This document shows, piece after piece, positions 42,554 through 50,734 of a stretch of DNA of 64,000 nucleotides. Made by a program: the position numbers and the translations under genes. How positions within the stretch are numbered: position 1 is the first letter of the stretch; every line of letters starts with the position of its first letter. The stretch comes from Akkermansiaceae bacterium (GTDB lineage: Bacteria > Verrucomicrobiota > Verrucomicrobiia > Verrucomicrobiales > Akkermansiaceae). The stretch spans positions 310,001-374,000 of the forward strand of contig JAHCBC010000004.1 of assembly GCA_019634595.1 (NCBI GenBank). Direction: 5' to 3'. The notes below the pieces were generated by a model that saw only the letters and a program-made list of their open reading frames with translations, was not told the origin of the DNA and did no database searches.

Positions 42554-43474
42554 ATGGCCGCAGGCAGCCTCCTCACCCTTCTAGACGACATAGCGTCGAT
42601 CCTTGATGACGTCTCCATCCTCACCAAGAAGGCCGCTGCGAAAACGGCAGGCGTGCTGGGGGATGATCTGGCCCTGAACGCCCAGCAGGTCAGCGGTGTG
42701 GTTTCCAATCGGGAACTGCCCGTGGTGTGGGCGGTGGCGAAGGGCTCTTTCGTCAACAAGCTCATCCTCGTCCCGCTGGCCCTGCTCATCAGCGCCTTCG
42801 CGCCATGGGCCATCACCCCGCTGCTGATGATCGGCGGACTCTACCTTTGCTTCGAGGGTGTCGAAAAACTCCATCATGCGCTCCAGAAACGCGGGAAAAA
42901 GACCGCGGAGGAAGCAGGACAGAACCTTTCCGAACTGGCAGCCACCACACCACAAGAGAAGGTGGAAACAGAGGCGGATAAGATCAAGGGTGCCATCCGC
43001 ACGGACTTCGTGCTCTCCGCGGAGATCATCGCCATCACGCTGGGAGTCGTGGAAAAGGAGAATCTCGTCCGCCAGGCGCTTTCACTCTCCTCCATCGCCC
43101 TGATCATGACCGTCGGCGTGTATGGACTCGTCGCCGGCATCGTGAAGCTCGACGACGCCGGACTCTACCTCACCCAGCGCGAAGGAGCGGCTCCGAAAGC
43201 GGTTGGCCGCGGCATCCTCTGGGCCGCGCCACTCCTGATGAAGCTGCTCTCCATCCTGGGAACCGCCGCCATGTTCCTGGTGGGCGGCGGCATTGTCGTC
43301 CATGGAATCCATTGGCTTTATCTCCAGATCGAGTATCTGGCGGCCGCGACCGGCGGCTTTTTCGCCCCCATCGTTTCGTCCTTGCTCAACGGCATCTGCG
43401 GTCTCATCGCGGGTATCCTCGTGCTGCTGCTGGTGAACGGCATCCGCAAGCTGCGCGGGAAGCCCGCGCATTGA
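42554..43474 (+). CDS. DUF808 family inner-membrane protein
   Basis: 306 aa with about five to six membrane segments. The start MAAGSLLTLLDDIASILDDVS and the later TKKAAAKTAGVLGDDLALNAQQV are the signature of DUF808 (YedI-like) proteins. The family is widespread with unknown function. Length is normal. It lies downstream of the vWA gene with 60 bp between and is followed by the palindromic repeat element. Confidence 0.9.
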   Translation: MAAGSLLTLLDDIASILDDVSILTKKAAAKTAGVLGDDLALNAQQVSGVVSNRELPVVWAVAKGSFVNKLILVPLALLISAFAPWAITPLLMIGGLYLCFEGVEKLHHALQKRGKKTAEEAGQNLSELAATTPQEKVETEADKIKGAIRTDFVLSAEIIAITLGVVEKENLVRQALSLSSIALIMTVGVYGLVAGIVKLDDAGLYLTQREGAAPKAVGRGILWAAPLLMKLLSILGTAAMFLVGGGIVVHGIHWLYLQIEYLAAATGGFFAPIVSSLLNGICGLIAGILVLLLVNGIRKLRGKPAH

Positions 43475-43486
43475 CAGATCCAAGGA

Positions 43487-43649
43487 GTAGCGAAGATCGT
43501 GAGACCTTCGGTTGGGCAATCTTTCCTCCACCCTCGGAACTCCGCCGCTCTAACGGTTTCCGGATGCGCCCTCCATCGCGCTCCACCGGCGGTGAATACG
43601 CCGGGATCCCACCAGTCCTCCCCGCCGAAGCTCTCACGAGCTTCGCTAC
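43487..43649. repeat. MITE-like element with 25-bp terminal inverted repeats
   Basis: GTAGCGAAGATCGTGAGACCTTCGG (43487-43511) and the reverse complement of 43625-43649 match at 23 of 25 positions, enclosing about 113 bp without a gene. The interior has its own GC-rich inverted patches. Size and terminal inverted repeats fit a miniature inverted-repeat or REP-type element. No transposase is nearby. Multiple genomic copies would be expected. Confidence 0.65.
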
Positions 43650-43650
43650 C

Positions 43651-43684
43651 CACAAAAAGAAAGCCCGGTCACATGACCGGGCTT
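43651..43684 (-). terminator. Rho-independent terminator of transketolase gene
   Basis: Minus-strand hairpin AAGCCCGGTCA / TGACCGGGCTT (43661-43684, 11 bp, two-base loop) followed by TTCTTTTTG. It lies 29 bp after the tkt stop. Confidence 0.88.
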
Positions 43685-43712
43685 CCTTATTGGAATCAAG
43701 CTTGCGGAAGGA

Positions 43713-45689
43713 TCACTTCGCGGCGGCGACAACGGCGTCCTTGGTGATGCCGAGTTCCTTGAACACGGTATTGCCAGGAGCGCTGATGCCAAAGCGGTCG
43801 ATGGCGATGACCTTGCCTTCGTCGCCGACGTATTTCCACCACAGGCCGGAAACACCCGCCTCGATGGCGACGCGCTTCTTCACGGCCTTCGGCAGGATGC
43901 TTTCCTTGTACTCCGGGCTCTGGCGCTCGAAACGCTCGAGGCATGGCAGGGAAACGACGCGGACTCCATCGCCCAGCTCGGCGGCGGCGGCAACGGCGTG
44001 CTGCACTTCCGATCCGGTGGCGAGGAGGATGGTGGTGAGTTCACCCTTTTCCTTCACGGCGATGTAGCCGCCGCGCACGGTGCCGTCCCGGCGCTCCTGC
44101 ACCGGCACGTCGTTCATGAGCGGGATGGCCTGGCGGCTGAGGATGAGGGCGGTCGGGCCATCCGTGCGGTTGAGCGCGGCGATGAAGGCACCGGCGGTTT
44201 CCTCCGCATCACCCGGGCGGATCACATCCAGGTTCGGGATCACGCGCAGGCCGCTGACGGTTTCCACCGGTTGGTGGGTCGGGCCGTCCTCACCGACACC
44301 GACGGAGTCGTGGGTGAAGATGAAGGTCACCGGCAGACCGGCAAGCGCGGCGAGACGGATGGAGCCGCGCATGTAGTCCGCGAAGGCGAGGAAGGTGGCG
44401 CCGCTGATGCGGAACAGGCCGTCATAGGCGATGCCGTTGCAGATGGCGCCCATGGCGTGCTCCCGGATGCCGAACCAGATGTTGCGGCCGGTCGGGTTGG
44501 TGGCGGAGAAATCACCGCCGCCATTGATGTAGTTCTTCGTGGAGCCGAAGAGGTCGGCGCTGCCGGTGATGACCTGCGGGATCGCCTTTGCCACCGCGTT
44601 GAGGACGGTGCCACCCGCGGAACGGGTCGCGTCCTTGTAGTCCGCGGCGAAGGCCGGGATCTTGTCGCTGAGATCGGCTGGAACGGACTGGGCGACACCG
44701 GCGGTGAGTTCCGCGGCAAGGTCCGGGTTCACCTTCGACCACGCGTCATAGGTGGCCTGCCATGCGTCGAACGCGGCCTTCTGGCCGACCTTGCGCTCGG
44801 AGAAGAAGTTGCGGGTTTCCTCGGAAACATAGAAGTGGGAGCCTTCCGGCAGGCCGAGGCCCAGCTTGGCGGCATCCACGAACTTCGCGCCACCTTCACC
44901 GTGGCCCTTCGCGGTGCCCTGCACTTCGGCGATGCCCTTGCCGATGATGGTCTTCGCGATGATGACCTTCGGCTTTCCGTTCTTGTCGTTGCGGGCGTGG
45001 TCGAGCGCCTTGGCGATCGCGGCGAAATCGTGGCCGTCGATGGTCACGGCGTCAAAGCCCTGGGAGGTGAAATATTGCTCGGCGTTCTCGCTCTGCGTCA
45101 CGTCCGCCATGGCGTCCAGCGTCACGTCGTTGGAGTCATAGATGAGCACCAGGTTATCCAGCTTGTTGTGGCCGGCGAAGGCGATCGCCTCCTTGGCCAC
45201 GCCTTCCTGGAGGCAGCCGTCGCCGAGGAGGGCGAACACGCTGTGGTCGAAGAGGGTGTGCTCCGCGGTGTTGAAGCGTGCGGCGGCGCGCTTGCCGGAG
45301 AGGGCATAGCCCACGGCATTGCCCACGCCTTGGCCGAGCGGGCCGGTGGTGGCCTCCACGCCCGGGGTTTCATGGAACTCCGGGTGGCCGGGGGTGATGG
45401 AGTGGAGCTGGCGGAAGTTCTTCACGTCATCCAGCGGCACCGCGTATCCGGCCAGGTGCAGCCAGCCGTAGATGAACATGGAGCCGTGGCCGGCGGAGAG
45501 GATGAAACGGTCCCGGTTCAGCCACTTCGGCGCGTCCGGGTTGTAGCGGAGGGTTTCGCCGAACAGCACCGCGCCGATGTCCGCGCAGCCGAGTGGCAGG
45601 CCGAGGTGGCCGGAGGAACAGGCGTGGACGGCATCCATGGCGAGGCCACGGGCTTCATTGGCAGCGGTTGCGAGCAGGGTCGTGTTCAT
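43713..45689 (-). CDS. tkt: Transketolase
   Basis: 658 aa, the normal length for bacterial transketolase. Features: TPP-binding GHGSMFIYGWLHLAGY near the N-terminus, the GDG...N motif GDGCLQEGVAKEAIAFAGHNKLDN near 153, the pyrimidine domain (GIREHAMGAICNGIAYDG), THDSVGVGEDGPTHQPVE, and the C-terminal domain. It transfers two-carbon units between ketose and aldose phosphates in the pentose phosphate pathway. A long opposite-strand frame is an artefact of GC-rich codons. The gene ends at a clear terminator. Confidence 0.96.
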   Translation of the reverse strand: MNTTLLATAANEARGLAMDAVHACSSGHLGLPLGCADIGAVLFGETLRYNPDAPKWLNRDRFILSAGHGSMFIYGWLHLAGYAVPLDDVKNFRQLHSITPGHPEFHETPGVEATTGPLGQGVGNAVGYALSGKRAAARFNTAEHTLFDHSVFALLGDGCLQEGVAKEAIAFAGHNKLDNLVLIYDSNDVTLDAMADVTQSENAEQYFTSQGFDAVTIDGHDFAAIAKALDHARNDKNGKPKVIIAKTIIGKGIAEVQGTAKGHGEGGAKFVDAAKLGLGLPEGSHFYVSEETRNFFSERKVGQKAAFDAWQATYDAWSKVNPDLAAELTAGVAQSVPADLSDKIPAFAADYKDATRSAGGTVLNAVAKAIPQVITGSADLFGSTKNYINGGGDFSATNPTGRNIWFGIREHAMGAICNGIAYDGLFRISGATFLAFADYMRGSIRLAALAGLPVTFIFTHDSVGVGEDGPTHQPVETVSGLRVIPNLDVIRPGDAEETAGAFIAALNRTDGPTALILSRQAIPLMNDVPVQERRDGTVRGGYIAVKEKGELTTILLATGSEVQHAVAAAAELGDGVRVVSLPCLERFERQSPEYKESILPKAVKKRVAIEAGVSGLWWKYVGDEGKVIAIDRFGISAPGNTVFKELGITKDAVVAAAK

Positions 45690-45895
45690 GACAAAGAGAT
45701 TTCCGGTGAATGATTGGGATCAACCGGAGGCGGAAAAGACTAGGAATCCTCCCCCTCTTGACAAGCCGCAACCATGCCTCCGTCACTTTGTTGCGTGGAA
45801 TTTCATGCATCCCCGGCATGAATCAGAAAAATCACTCAGAAAAATCTTGCGCAACCCGGGCCTCTGTCGTTTCTTTCGCCCCGCACCGCGACAAC

Positions 45896-45970
45896 GACCC
45901 GTTCGTCTATCGGTTAGGACTCCAGATTTTCATTCTGGCAAGAAGGGTTCGACTCCCTTACGGGTCGCCA
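45896..45970 (+). tRNA. tRNA-Glu, anticodon TTC, CCA encoded
   Basis: 75 bases. The acceptor GACCCGT pairs with ACGGGTC, G73 is followed by genomic CCA (45968-45970). The anticodon stem CCAGA/TCTGG encloses loop TTTTCAT giving anticodon TTC for glutamate. The T loop is TTCGACT. The CCA is encoded here, in contrast to the tRNA-Leu in this window. Confidence 0.96.
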
Positions 45971-45997
45971 ATTTTTCCAAAATTGGCTCGAAGCAGA

Positions 45998-46037
45998 AAA
46001 CCGCCGCTCTCCTCAGGGAAGCGGCGGTTTCGCTTTT
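45998..46037 (+). terminator. Rho-independent terminator after tRNA-Glu
   Basis: A perfect 11-bp stem AAACCGCCGCT (45998-46008) / AGCGGCGGTTT (46020-46030), 11-base loop, followed by CGCTTTTC. It lies 28 bp after the tRNA. Confidence 0.8.
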
Positions 46038-46105
46038 CCGGCCATCCCGTTCCGTCCCGGCACCAGTGCTTGACGGAGCACCGGCCGGGCATTGCATAAC
46101 CGGGG

Positions 46106-46903
46106 ATGGCAGCGCGCCTCATCCGCCGGTTTCCTCTGGTCGCCTTTTTCTTCCTGGCTTTCTCCATCTCATGGGGTTCATGCATCCCATTTCTGCTGGC
46201 CGGTCCGGTGACCCTCCCCATTCTCTTCATCGTGGGAGCCAGCGGCCCCACCGTCGCCGCCCTCATCGTGGTGGGTGTCACCGGAGGAAAACCCGGTATC
46301 CTAGATCTGCTCTCCGGACTCCTCCGCTGGCGGGTCCCTTTCCGCTGGTGGGCCGTCGCGCTGGCGGGTCCACCTCTGCTGATGGCCGCTTCCATCGGCA
46401 TCCAGGCCGCCACGGGCTTTCCTCCCAAGCCGCCGCATGTCCCCGTTCCCGCTCTTCCTCTGCCAATCGCCATCTTCCTGGCTGTCCTGCCGTTGGCCGC
46501 CGTGTTTGAGGAAATCGGGTGGCGCGGCTACGCCCAGACGCGGCTGGAGAGCCGGCATGGTCCTGTCCTTGCCGCCGTCATCCTCGGTATCCTGTGGGCC
46601 TGCTGGCACCTCCCGCTGTTCCTCATCCCCGGCCTGAGCCATGAACATATGTCATTCGGCCCCTACCTGGCTTTCGCGGTGGTGCTCTGCCTCTGGTTCG
46701 GCTGGCTCTATCGCCGGACCCGCAGCATCCTGCTGGCTTCCGTTTTCCACACTTCCATCAATCTCTCCGGCATCCTCGGCGGGGGCAGTCCCGGTGCGGA
46801 ACTCATCTTCGGTGCGCTGGTTGTTCTTCTTACGCTGGCGATCCTGCTCCCATGTTCCAGCCGCCCGCGGACAGGAAAGTCTCCTGTCCAGCAGGATCCG
46901 TGA
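46106..46903 (+). CDS. CPBP family intramembrane protease (Abi domain)
   Basis: 265 aa with about eight membrane segments. The CPBP (Rce1-like) motif EEIGWRGYAQTRLE at about 135-148, then WACWHLPLF near 173 and VFHTSINLSG near 215 supply the Glu and His residues of the glutamic intramembrane protease site. Substrates vary; some homologues protect against self-produced bacteriocins. Here it lies after the tRNA-Glu terminator, 112 bp before thrB, with no bacteriocin genes around, so the role is unassigned. Confidence 0.88.
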   Translation: MAARLIRRFPLVAFFFLAFSISWGSCIPFLLAGPVTLPILFIVGASGPTVAALIVVGVTGGKPGILDLLSGLLRWRVPFRWWAVALAGPPLLMAASIGIQAATGFPPKPPHVPVPALPLPIAIFLAVLPLAAVFEEIGWRGYAQTRLESRHGPVLAAVILGILWACWHLPLFLIPGLSHEHMSFGPYLAFAVVLCLWFGWLYRRTRSILLASVFHTSINLSGILGGGSPGAELIFGALVVLLTLAILLPCSSRPRTGKSPVQQDP

Positions 46904-47015
46904 AGCGGTGTACATCGCCCACGCCCGCCACCCCGTCTCCGCGCTTGAACACCCGGCCTTGTCCGCCTAAACATCCCGCCCGCCGCCAGTGGCGGCATTT
47001 CCACTCCATCCAGTC

Positions 47016-47957
47016 ATGCCCGATTCCAAAGAAATCCGCGTCTTCGCCCCGGCCACGGTGGCGAATGTCGCCTGTGGCTACGACGTCCTCGGCTTCGCGA
47101 TCAACGCACCGGGTGACGAAGTGGTCGTCCGTCATTCAGACAAACCCGGGCTGCACATCACCAAGATTACCGGCGACAACGGCAAGCTGCCGAAAAACCC
47201 CGCCCAGAACACCGCCGGAGTGGCCGCGCTGGACCTGCTGAAGCACCTCGGCATGATGGACCGCGGAATCGAGATGGAGATCCACAAGAAGATGCCCTTC
47301 GGCTCCGGTCTCGGCTCCTCCGCCGCTTCCGCGGTGGCGGGTGCCTACGCCGTGAACAAGCTGATCGGCTCACCGCTCAGCCGCAAGCAACTCCTCCCCT
47401 TCACCATGGCCGGTGAGGCCTTCGCCGACGGCGCATGGCACGCGGACAACGTCGGCCCCTGCCTCATGGGCGGCATCGTCTTCATCCGCTCCAACGCGGA
47501 GCTGGACATCGCCCAGCTCCCCGCGCCGAAGAACCTGTGGGCGGCCGTCGTCCACCCGGACATCGAGATCCTCACCAAGGTCGCCCGCGAGATCCTGCCG
47601 AAGGAAATCCCGCTCGAAAACGCCACCCAGCAGATCGGCAACCTCGGCGGCCTCATCTGCGGCCTGATCCAGGAAGACTACGGCATGATCTCCCGCTCCA
47701 TCCACGATGTGATCGCGGAGCCACGCCGCCAGAAGCTGATCCCGGATTTCTACAAGGCGAAACGCGCCGCACTCGCTGCCGGTGCTCTCGGTTTCTCCAT
47801 TTCCGGTGCCGGTCCGTCCGTCTTCGCGCTCTGCGAGGGAGAGGAAACCGCCCGCAAGGTGGCGGACGCCGTCTCCAAGGTGTTCTCCGCCGTCCCGCTC
47901 ACCAACCAAGCCTACGTCTCGCCCATCAACACGACGGGTGTGCACGTGATTTCCTGA
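47016..47957 (+). CDS. thrB: Homoserine kinase
   Basis: 313 aa from ATG 47016, which matches the usual ThrB length; the longer frame from 46989 adds 9 residues with no merit. GHMP-kinase motifs: VFAPATVANVACGYDVLGFA at the start and the phosphate-binding loop MPFGSGLGSSAASAVAGAYAVN, with a C-terminal GFSISGAGPSVFAL. It phosphorylates homoserine for threonine synthesis, the step just before threonine synthase, encoded about 0.9 kb downstream. Confidence 0.94.
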   Translation: MPDSKEIRVFAPATVANVACGYDVLGFAINAPGDEVVVRHSDKPGLHITKITGDNGKLPKNPAQNTAGVAALDLLKHLGMMDRGIEMEIHKKMPFGSGLGSSAASAVAGAYAVNKLIGSPLSRKQLLPFTMAGEAFADGAWHADNVGPCLMGGIVFIRSNAELDIAQLPAPKNLWAAVVHPDIEILTKVAREILPKEIPLENATQQIGNLGGLICGLIQEDYGMISRSIHDVIAEPRRQKLIPDFYKAKRAALAAGALGFSISGAGPSVFALCEGEETARKVADAVSKVFSAVPLTNQAYVSPINTTGVHVIS

Positions 47958-48041
47958 GCCACCGGCATTGCGGGAAAGCGGGTTTTCCCTCGCTTTCCCG
48001 GCCCCGCGGCCCTAGAATAGCCCCCCGATGTCCAAGGAATC

Positions 48042-48761
48042 ATGTGTCCGGGAAGAAATGCGCCAAGCTCGCTTGAAGATGCCGCAGCGCACCTCAGAGG
48101 AAGCGTGGGCTCAACACGACGCGGCGGAGAAAGCCTCCATTCAGTTCGCTCAGCGGAGCGCGACGTCCTCCGCAAGTGGGCAAAGCACCAAGGCCGTCTC
48201 TTCGGTGAAGACCCGACGCTGAAGCTTTCTCGACGGAGCTCTCACGGGGAACACACCGTTTCCTTCGACGAAAGGGAGCTGTGTTGGTGGAAAATCACTC
48301 ATCCAGGAAAAGCCGGCGTGGGAGCGGAGTTCGACTTTGAATCACTACCGCCCTTTCAGATCAGCCGCGTGTTCGCGCGGGAACTGTTGCCGTCTGAATA
48401 CATCGAACGGATGATCCTTCATAATCGGGAGTTCGGAGATGATGTCCGTTTGGAGGGGTATCTTGATTTACCCGAACCCAGTTTGATCATCTCGCAGCCA
48501 GACATCGCTGGAACGCCCGCGACCGAAGAAGAAATGTGTCACCAGATGGAGGCATTCGGCTACCGCTCGCTTGGCAGGCTCCAGATCGGAAAGGCTGGAT
48601 CCATTTCCTTCTACCATCCGGAACGCCGGATCGCCCTCTTTGACGCCCACCCCGGGAATTTTTTCCGTACAGAAACACTTGCGATTCCGATTGATGGGCT
48701 CATGTCGGAAATCTCCAATCCGGCGGAGCATCAGTGGTTGAAGGACCAGATTCAGCCCTGA
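48042..48761 (+). CDS. Uncharacterised protein, possible polyvalent-protein kinase-like domain
   Basis: 239 aa. No characterised domain is certain. Residues about 75-230 have the feel of an aberrant protein-kinase fold: a helical LPSEYIERMILHNREFGDDVRLEGY region, then GKAGSISFYHPERRIALFDAHPGNF, with a D-x-HPGN motif like the catalytic loop of phage polyvalent-protein kinases, and IPIDGLM. It sits between thrB and threonine synthase, unlike standard thr operons, so it may be an inserted gene. The stop codon overlaps the longest threonine synthase frame but not the chosen start. Confidence 0.5.
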   Translation: MCPGRNAPSSLEDAAAHLRGSVGSTRRGGESLHSVRSAERDVLRKWAKHQGRLFGEDPTLKLSRRSSHGEHTVSFDERELCWWKITHPGKAGVGAEFDFESLPPFQISRVFARELLPSEYIERMILHNREFGDDVRLEGYLDLPEPSLIISQPDIAGTPATEEEMCHQMEAFGYRSLGRLQIGKAGSISFYHPERRIALFDAHPGNFFRTETLAIPIDGLMSEISNPAEHQWLKDQIQP

Positions 48762-48829
48762 CAGACTCTCACAAAATCCAACCGAGGCTTGGCATTCTCT
48801 TCCCGACCTCCGAAACTTCCACCCCCGCC

Positions 48830-50128
48830 GTGCTTTACCACTCCACCAACAATCCCGCCCACCGTGTTGACCTGAAGGAAGCGATCCTCCGCTCCCTGCC
48901 ACCGGACAACGGACTCTACATGCCGGACAAACTGCCGGTGCTGGGCGAGGATTTCTGGAAAATCTGGCGCTACCTTTCCTTCCAGGAGATCGGCTACGCG
49001 GTGGCGGAGGCCTTCTTCGGCGAGGACGTGCCGCACGACGCGCTGAAGGACATCGTGGAAGGAACACTGACCTTTGATGCGCCATTGGTGACACTGGCAC
49101 CCGGCGACCACATCCTCGAGCTGTTCCACGGCCCTACCCTCGCCTTCAAGGACTTTGGTGCACGCTTCATGGCCCGCCTGATGGGCTGGCTGACCCGCGA
49201 CGAGGACCAGGAACTGACGGTTCTGGTCGCCACTTCCGGCGACACCGGCGGCGCGGTCGCATCCGCGTTCCACAACGTCCCCGGGACCCGCGTGATCATC
49301 CTCTATCCGGAGGGCAAGGTCTCCGGCCTCCAGGAGAAGCAGCTCACCGCTCTGGGCGGCAACATCACCGCGCTGGAAATCGCCGGCTCGTTCGATGATT
49401 GCCAGGCGCTGGTGAAGTCCGCCTTCCTGAACCAGGAGCTGTCCGCGAAGCTGAACCTCACCTCCGCGAACTCCATCAACCTTTCCCGCCTGGTCCCGCA
49501 GAGCTTCTACTACATCCACAGTGCCCGCCAGCTTCCGGAAGGGGTGAAGCCCGTGTTCGTGGTGCCATCCGGCAACTTCGGCAACCTCACCGCCGGACTG
49601 CTGGCCGCACAGCTCGGCCTGCCGGTGGACCACTTCATCGCCGCGACCAACCGCAATGACGTGGTGCCCGCCTACCTTTCCTCCGGCGACTATCAGCCGC
49701 GCCCGAGCGTGGCCACCATCTCGAACGCGATGGATGTCGGCGCACCGTCTAACTTTGTCCGCATGCAGGCGCTCTTCGGTGGTTCATGGGACTCCATGAA
49801 GGCGAAGATCCACGGCGTCATGTTCAGCGACGACCAGACCCGCGCGGCCATCCGCGAGGTGAAGTCGATCCACGGTTACGACATCGACCCACACGGCGCG
49901 GTCGCATGGCTGGCCGCCCGCCAATGGCGCGCCGGTCACCCCGGCACCGCCACCATCAGCCTGGAAACCGCCCATCCGTCGAAGTTCCCGGACGTCATGG
50001 AAGCGGAACTCGGCAAAGGCGTCATCGAGATCCCCGAACGCCTCGCCGTTCTGGCGGACAAGCCGAAGGTCGCCACAAAGCTCGGCACTAATACCGCCGC
50101 GTTCCATGACTACCTGCGCTCAATCTGA
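48830..50128 (+). CDS. thrC: Threonine synthase
   Basis: 432 aa from GTG 48830, giving MLYHSTNN, the usual N-terminus of ThrC; the frame opens at 48734 but that overlaps the upstream gene. PLP lysine is in LAFKDFGARFM, followed by the TSGDTGGAV motif and PSGNFGNLTAG. This is the long, Thr-synthase type (E. coli-like) fold. It converts O-phospho-homoserine to threonine, taking the product of the upstream thrB. Length matches the family (about 430). Confidence 0.94.
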   Translation: MLYHSTNNPAHRVDLKEAILRSLPPDNGLYMPDKLPVLGEDFWKIWRYLSFQEIGYAVAEAFFGEDVPHDALKDIVEGTLTFDAPLVTLAPGDHILELFHGPTLAFKDFGARFMARLMGWLTRDEDQELTVLVATSGDTGGAVASAFHNVPGTRVIILYPEGKVSGLQEKQLTALGGNITALEIAGSFDDCQALVKSAFLNQELSAKLNLTSANSINLSRLVPQSFYYIHSARQLPEGVKPVFVVPSGNFGNLTAGLLAAQLGLPVDHFIAATNRNDVVPAYLSSGDYQPRPSVATISNAMDVGAPSNFVRMQALFGGSWDSMKAKIHGVMFSDDQTRAAIREVKSIHGYDIDPHGAVAWLAARQWRAGHPGTATISLETAHPSKFPDVMEAELGKGVIEIPERLAVLADKPKVATKLGTNTAAFHDYLRSI

Positions 50129-50278
50129 GGCGAGAGGGTCGCAAGGCGTTCAGCGAGGGAGAGCTACATTACCAATCCTCCCCCCCGGGAAAGCCGCGGG
50201 GGGCGGCACCTTCCCTTGCGCCATCATTTGACAACTGCTCCAACAGCCGTTTGTTGGCGGTCTAACCAAACCAACATC

Positions 50279-50719
50279 ATGAGCAACGCCAAAGATCTGT
50301 CCAAGGAAGCCCCCACCAGCCCACGAGTCCGCATCGGTGGCTACGCCATCCTGTCCCGCATGGCGGACAAGGGGCGTGCGGATATCGCCGGAACGCTGGG
50401 TGATTTCCACTTCGACTGCCCCCTCGACAACATGCTCTTCGGTTTCAAGGGTGTGAAGGGGGCGGACGTCCGCAAGGAGCTCGAGAAGGGAGCGTCCGAC
50501 ACGGAGATCGCCGCGTGGCTCGATGCAAACGGCACGCCGAAGACCGAGGACGAGAAGAATGCCTGGTCCAATGAGATCGAGGCCTATCACCCTTACGAAA
50601 ACCCGGAGAAGAGGGATTGGTTCATCGGTGTCTGCGGCGAGGTCGGCATCGATCCACAGACCAGCACGTTGTTCGACTACCTGGAGACAGACGATCGGGT
50701 GAGCTACAAGATCGGTTGA
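50279..50719 (+). CDS. DUF5069 domain protein, paralogue 1
   Basis: 146 aa from ATG 50279. The pattern RVRIGGYAILSRMADKGRADIAG near the N-terminus is the DUF5069 signature, a family of short proteins of unknown function common in Verrucomicrobia and Planctomycetes. No signal peptide. It is convergent with recQ, 15 bp between stops. A second DUF5069-like gene lies at 57,625. Confidence 0.75.
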   Translation: MSNAKDLSKEAPTSPRVRIGGYAILSRMADKGRADIAGTLGDFHFDCPLDNMLFGFKGVKGADVRKELEKGASDTEIAAWLDANGTPKTEDEKNAWSNEIEAYHPYENPEKRDWFIGVCGEVGIDPQTSTLFDYLETDDRVSYKIG

Positions 50720-50734
50720 GGCCCCGCGTTGGGA

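Noticed and set aside
43998..45713. A 571-aa frame on the plus strand opposite transketolase
   Set aside because: It is the mirror of the transketolase gene: low-complexity Gly/Ala/Arg/Val/Asp composition typical of antisense frames in GC-rich DNA, no domain.
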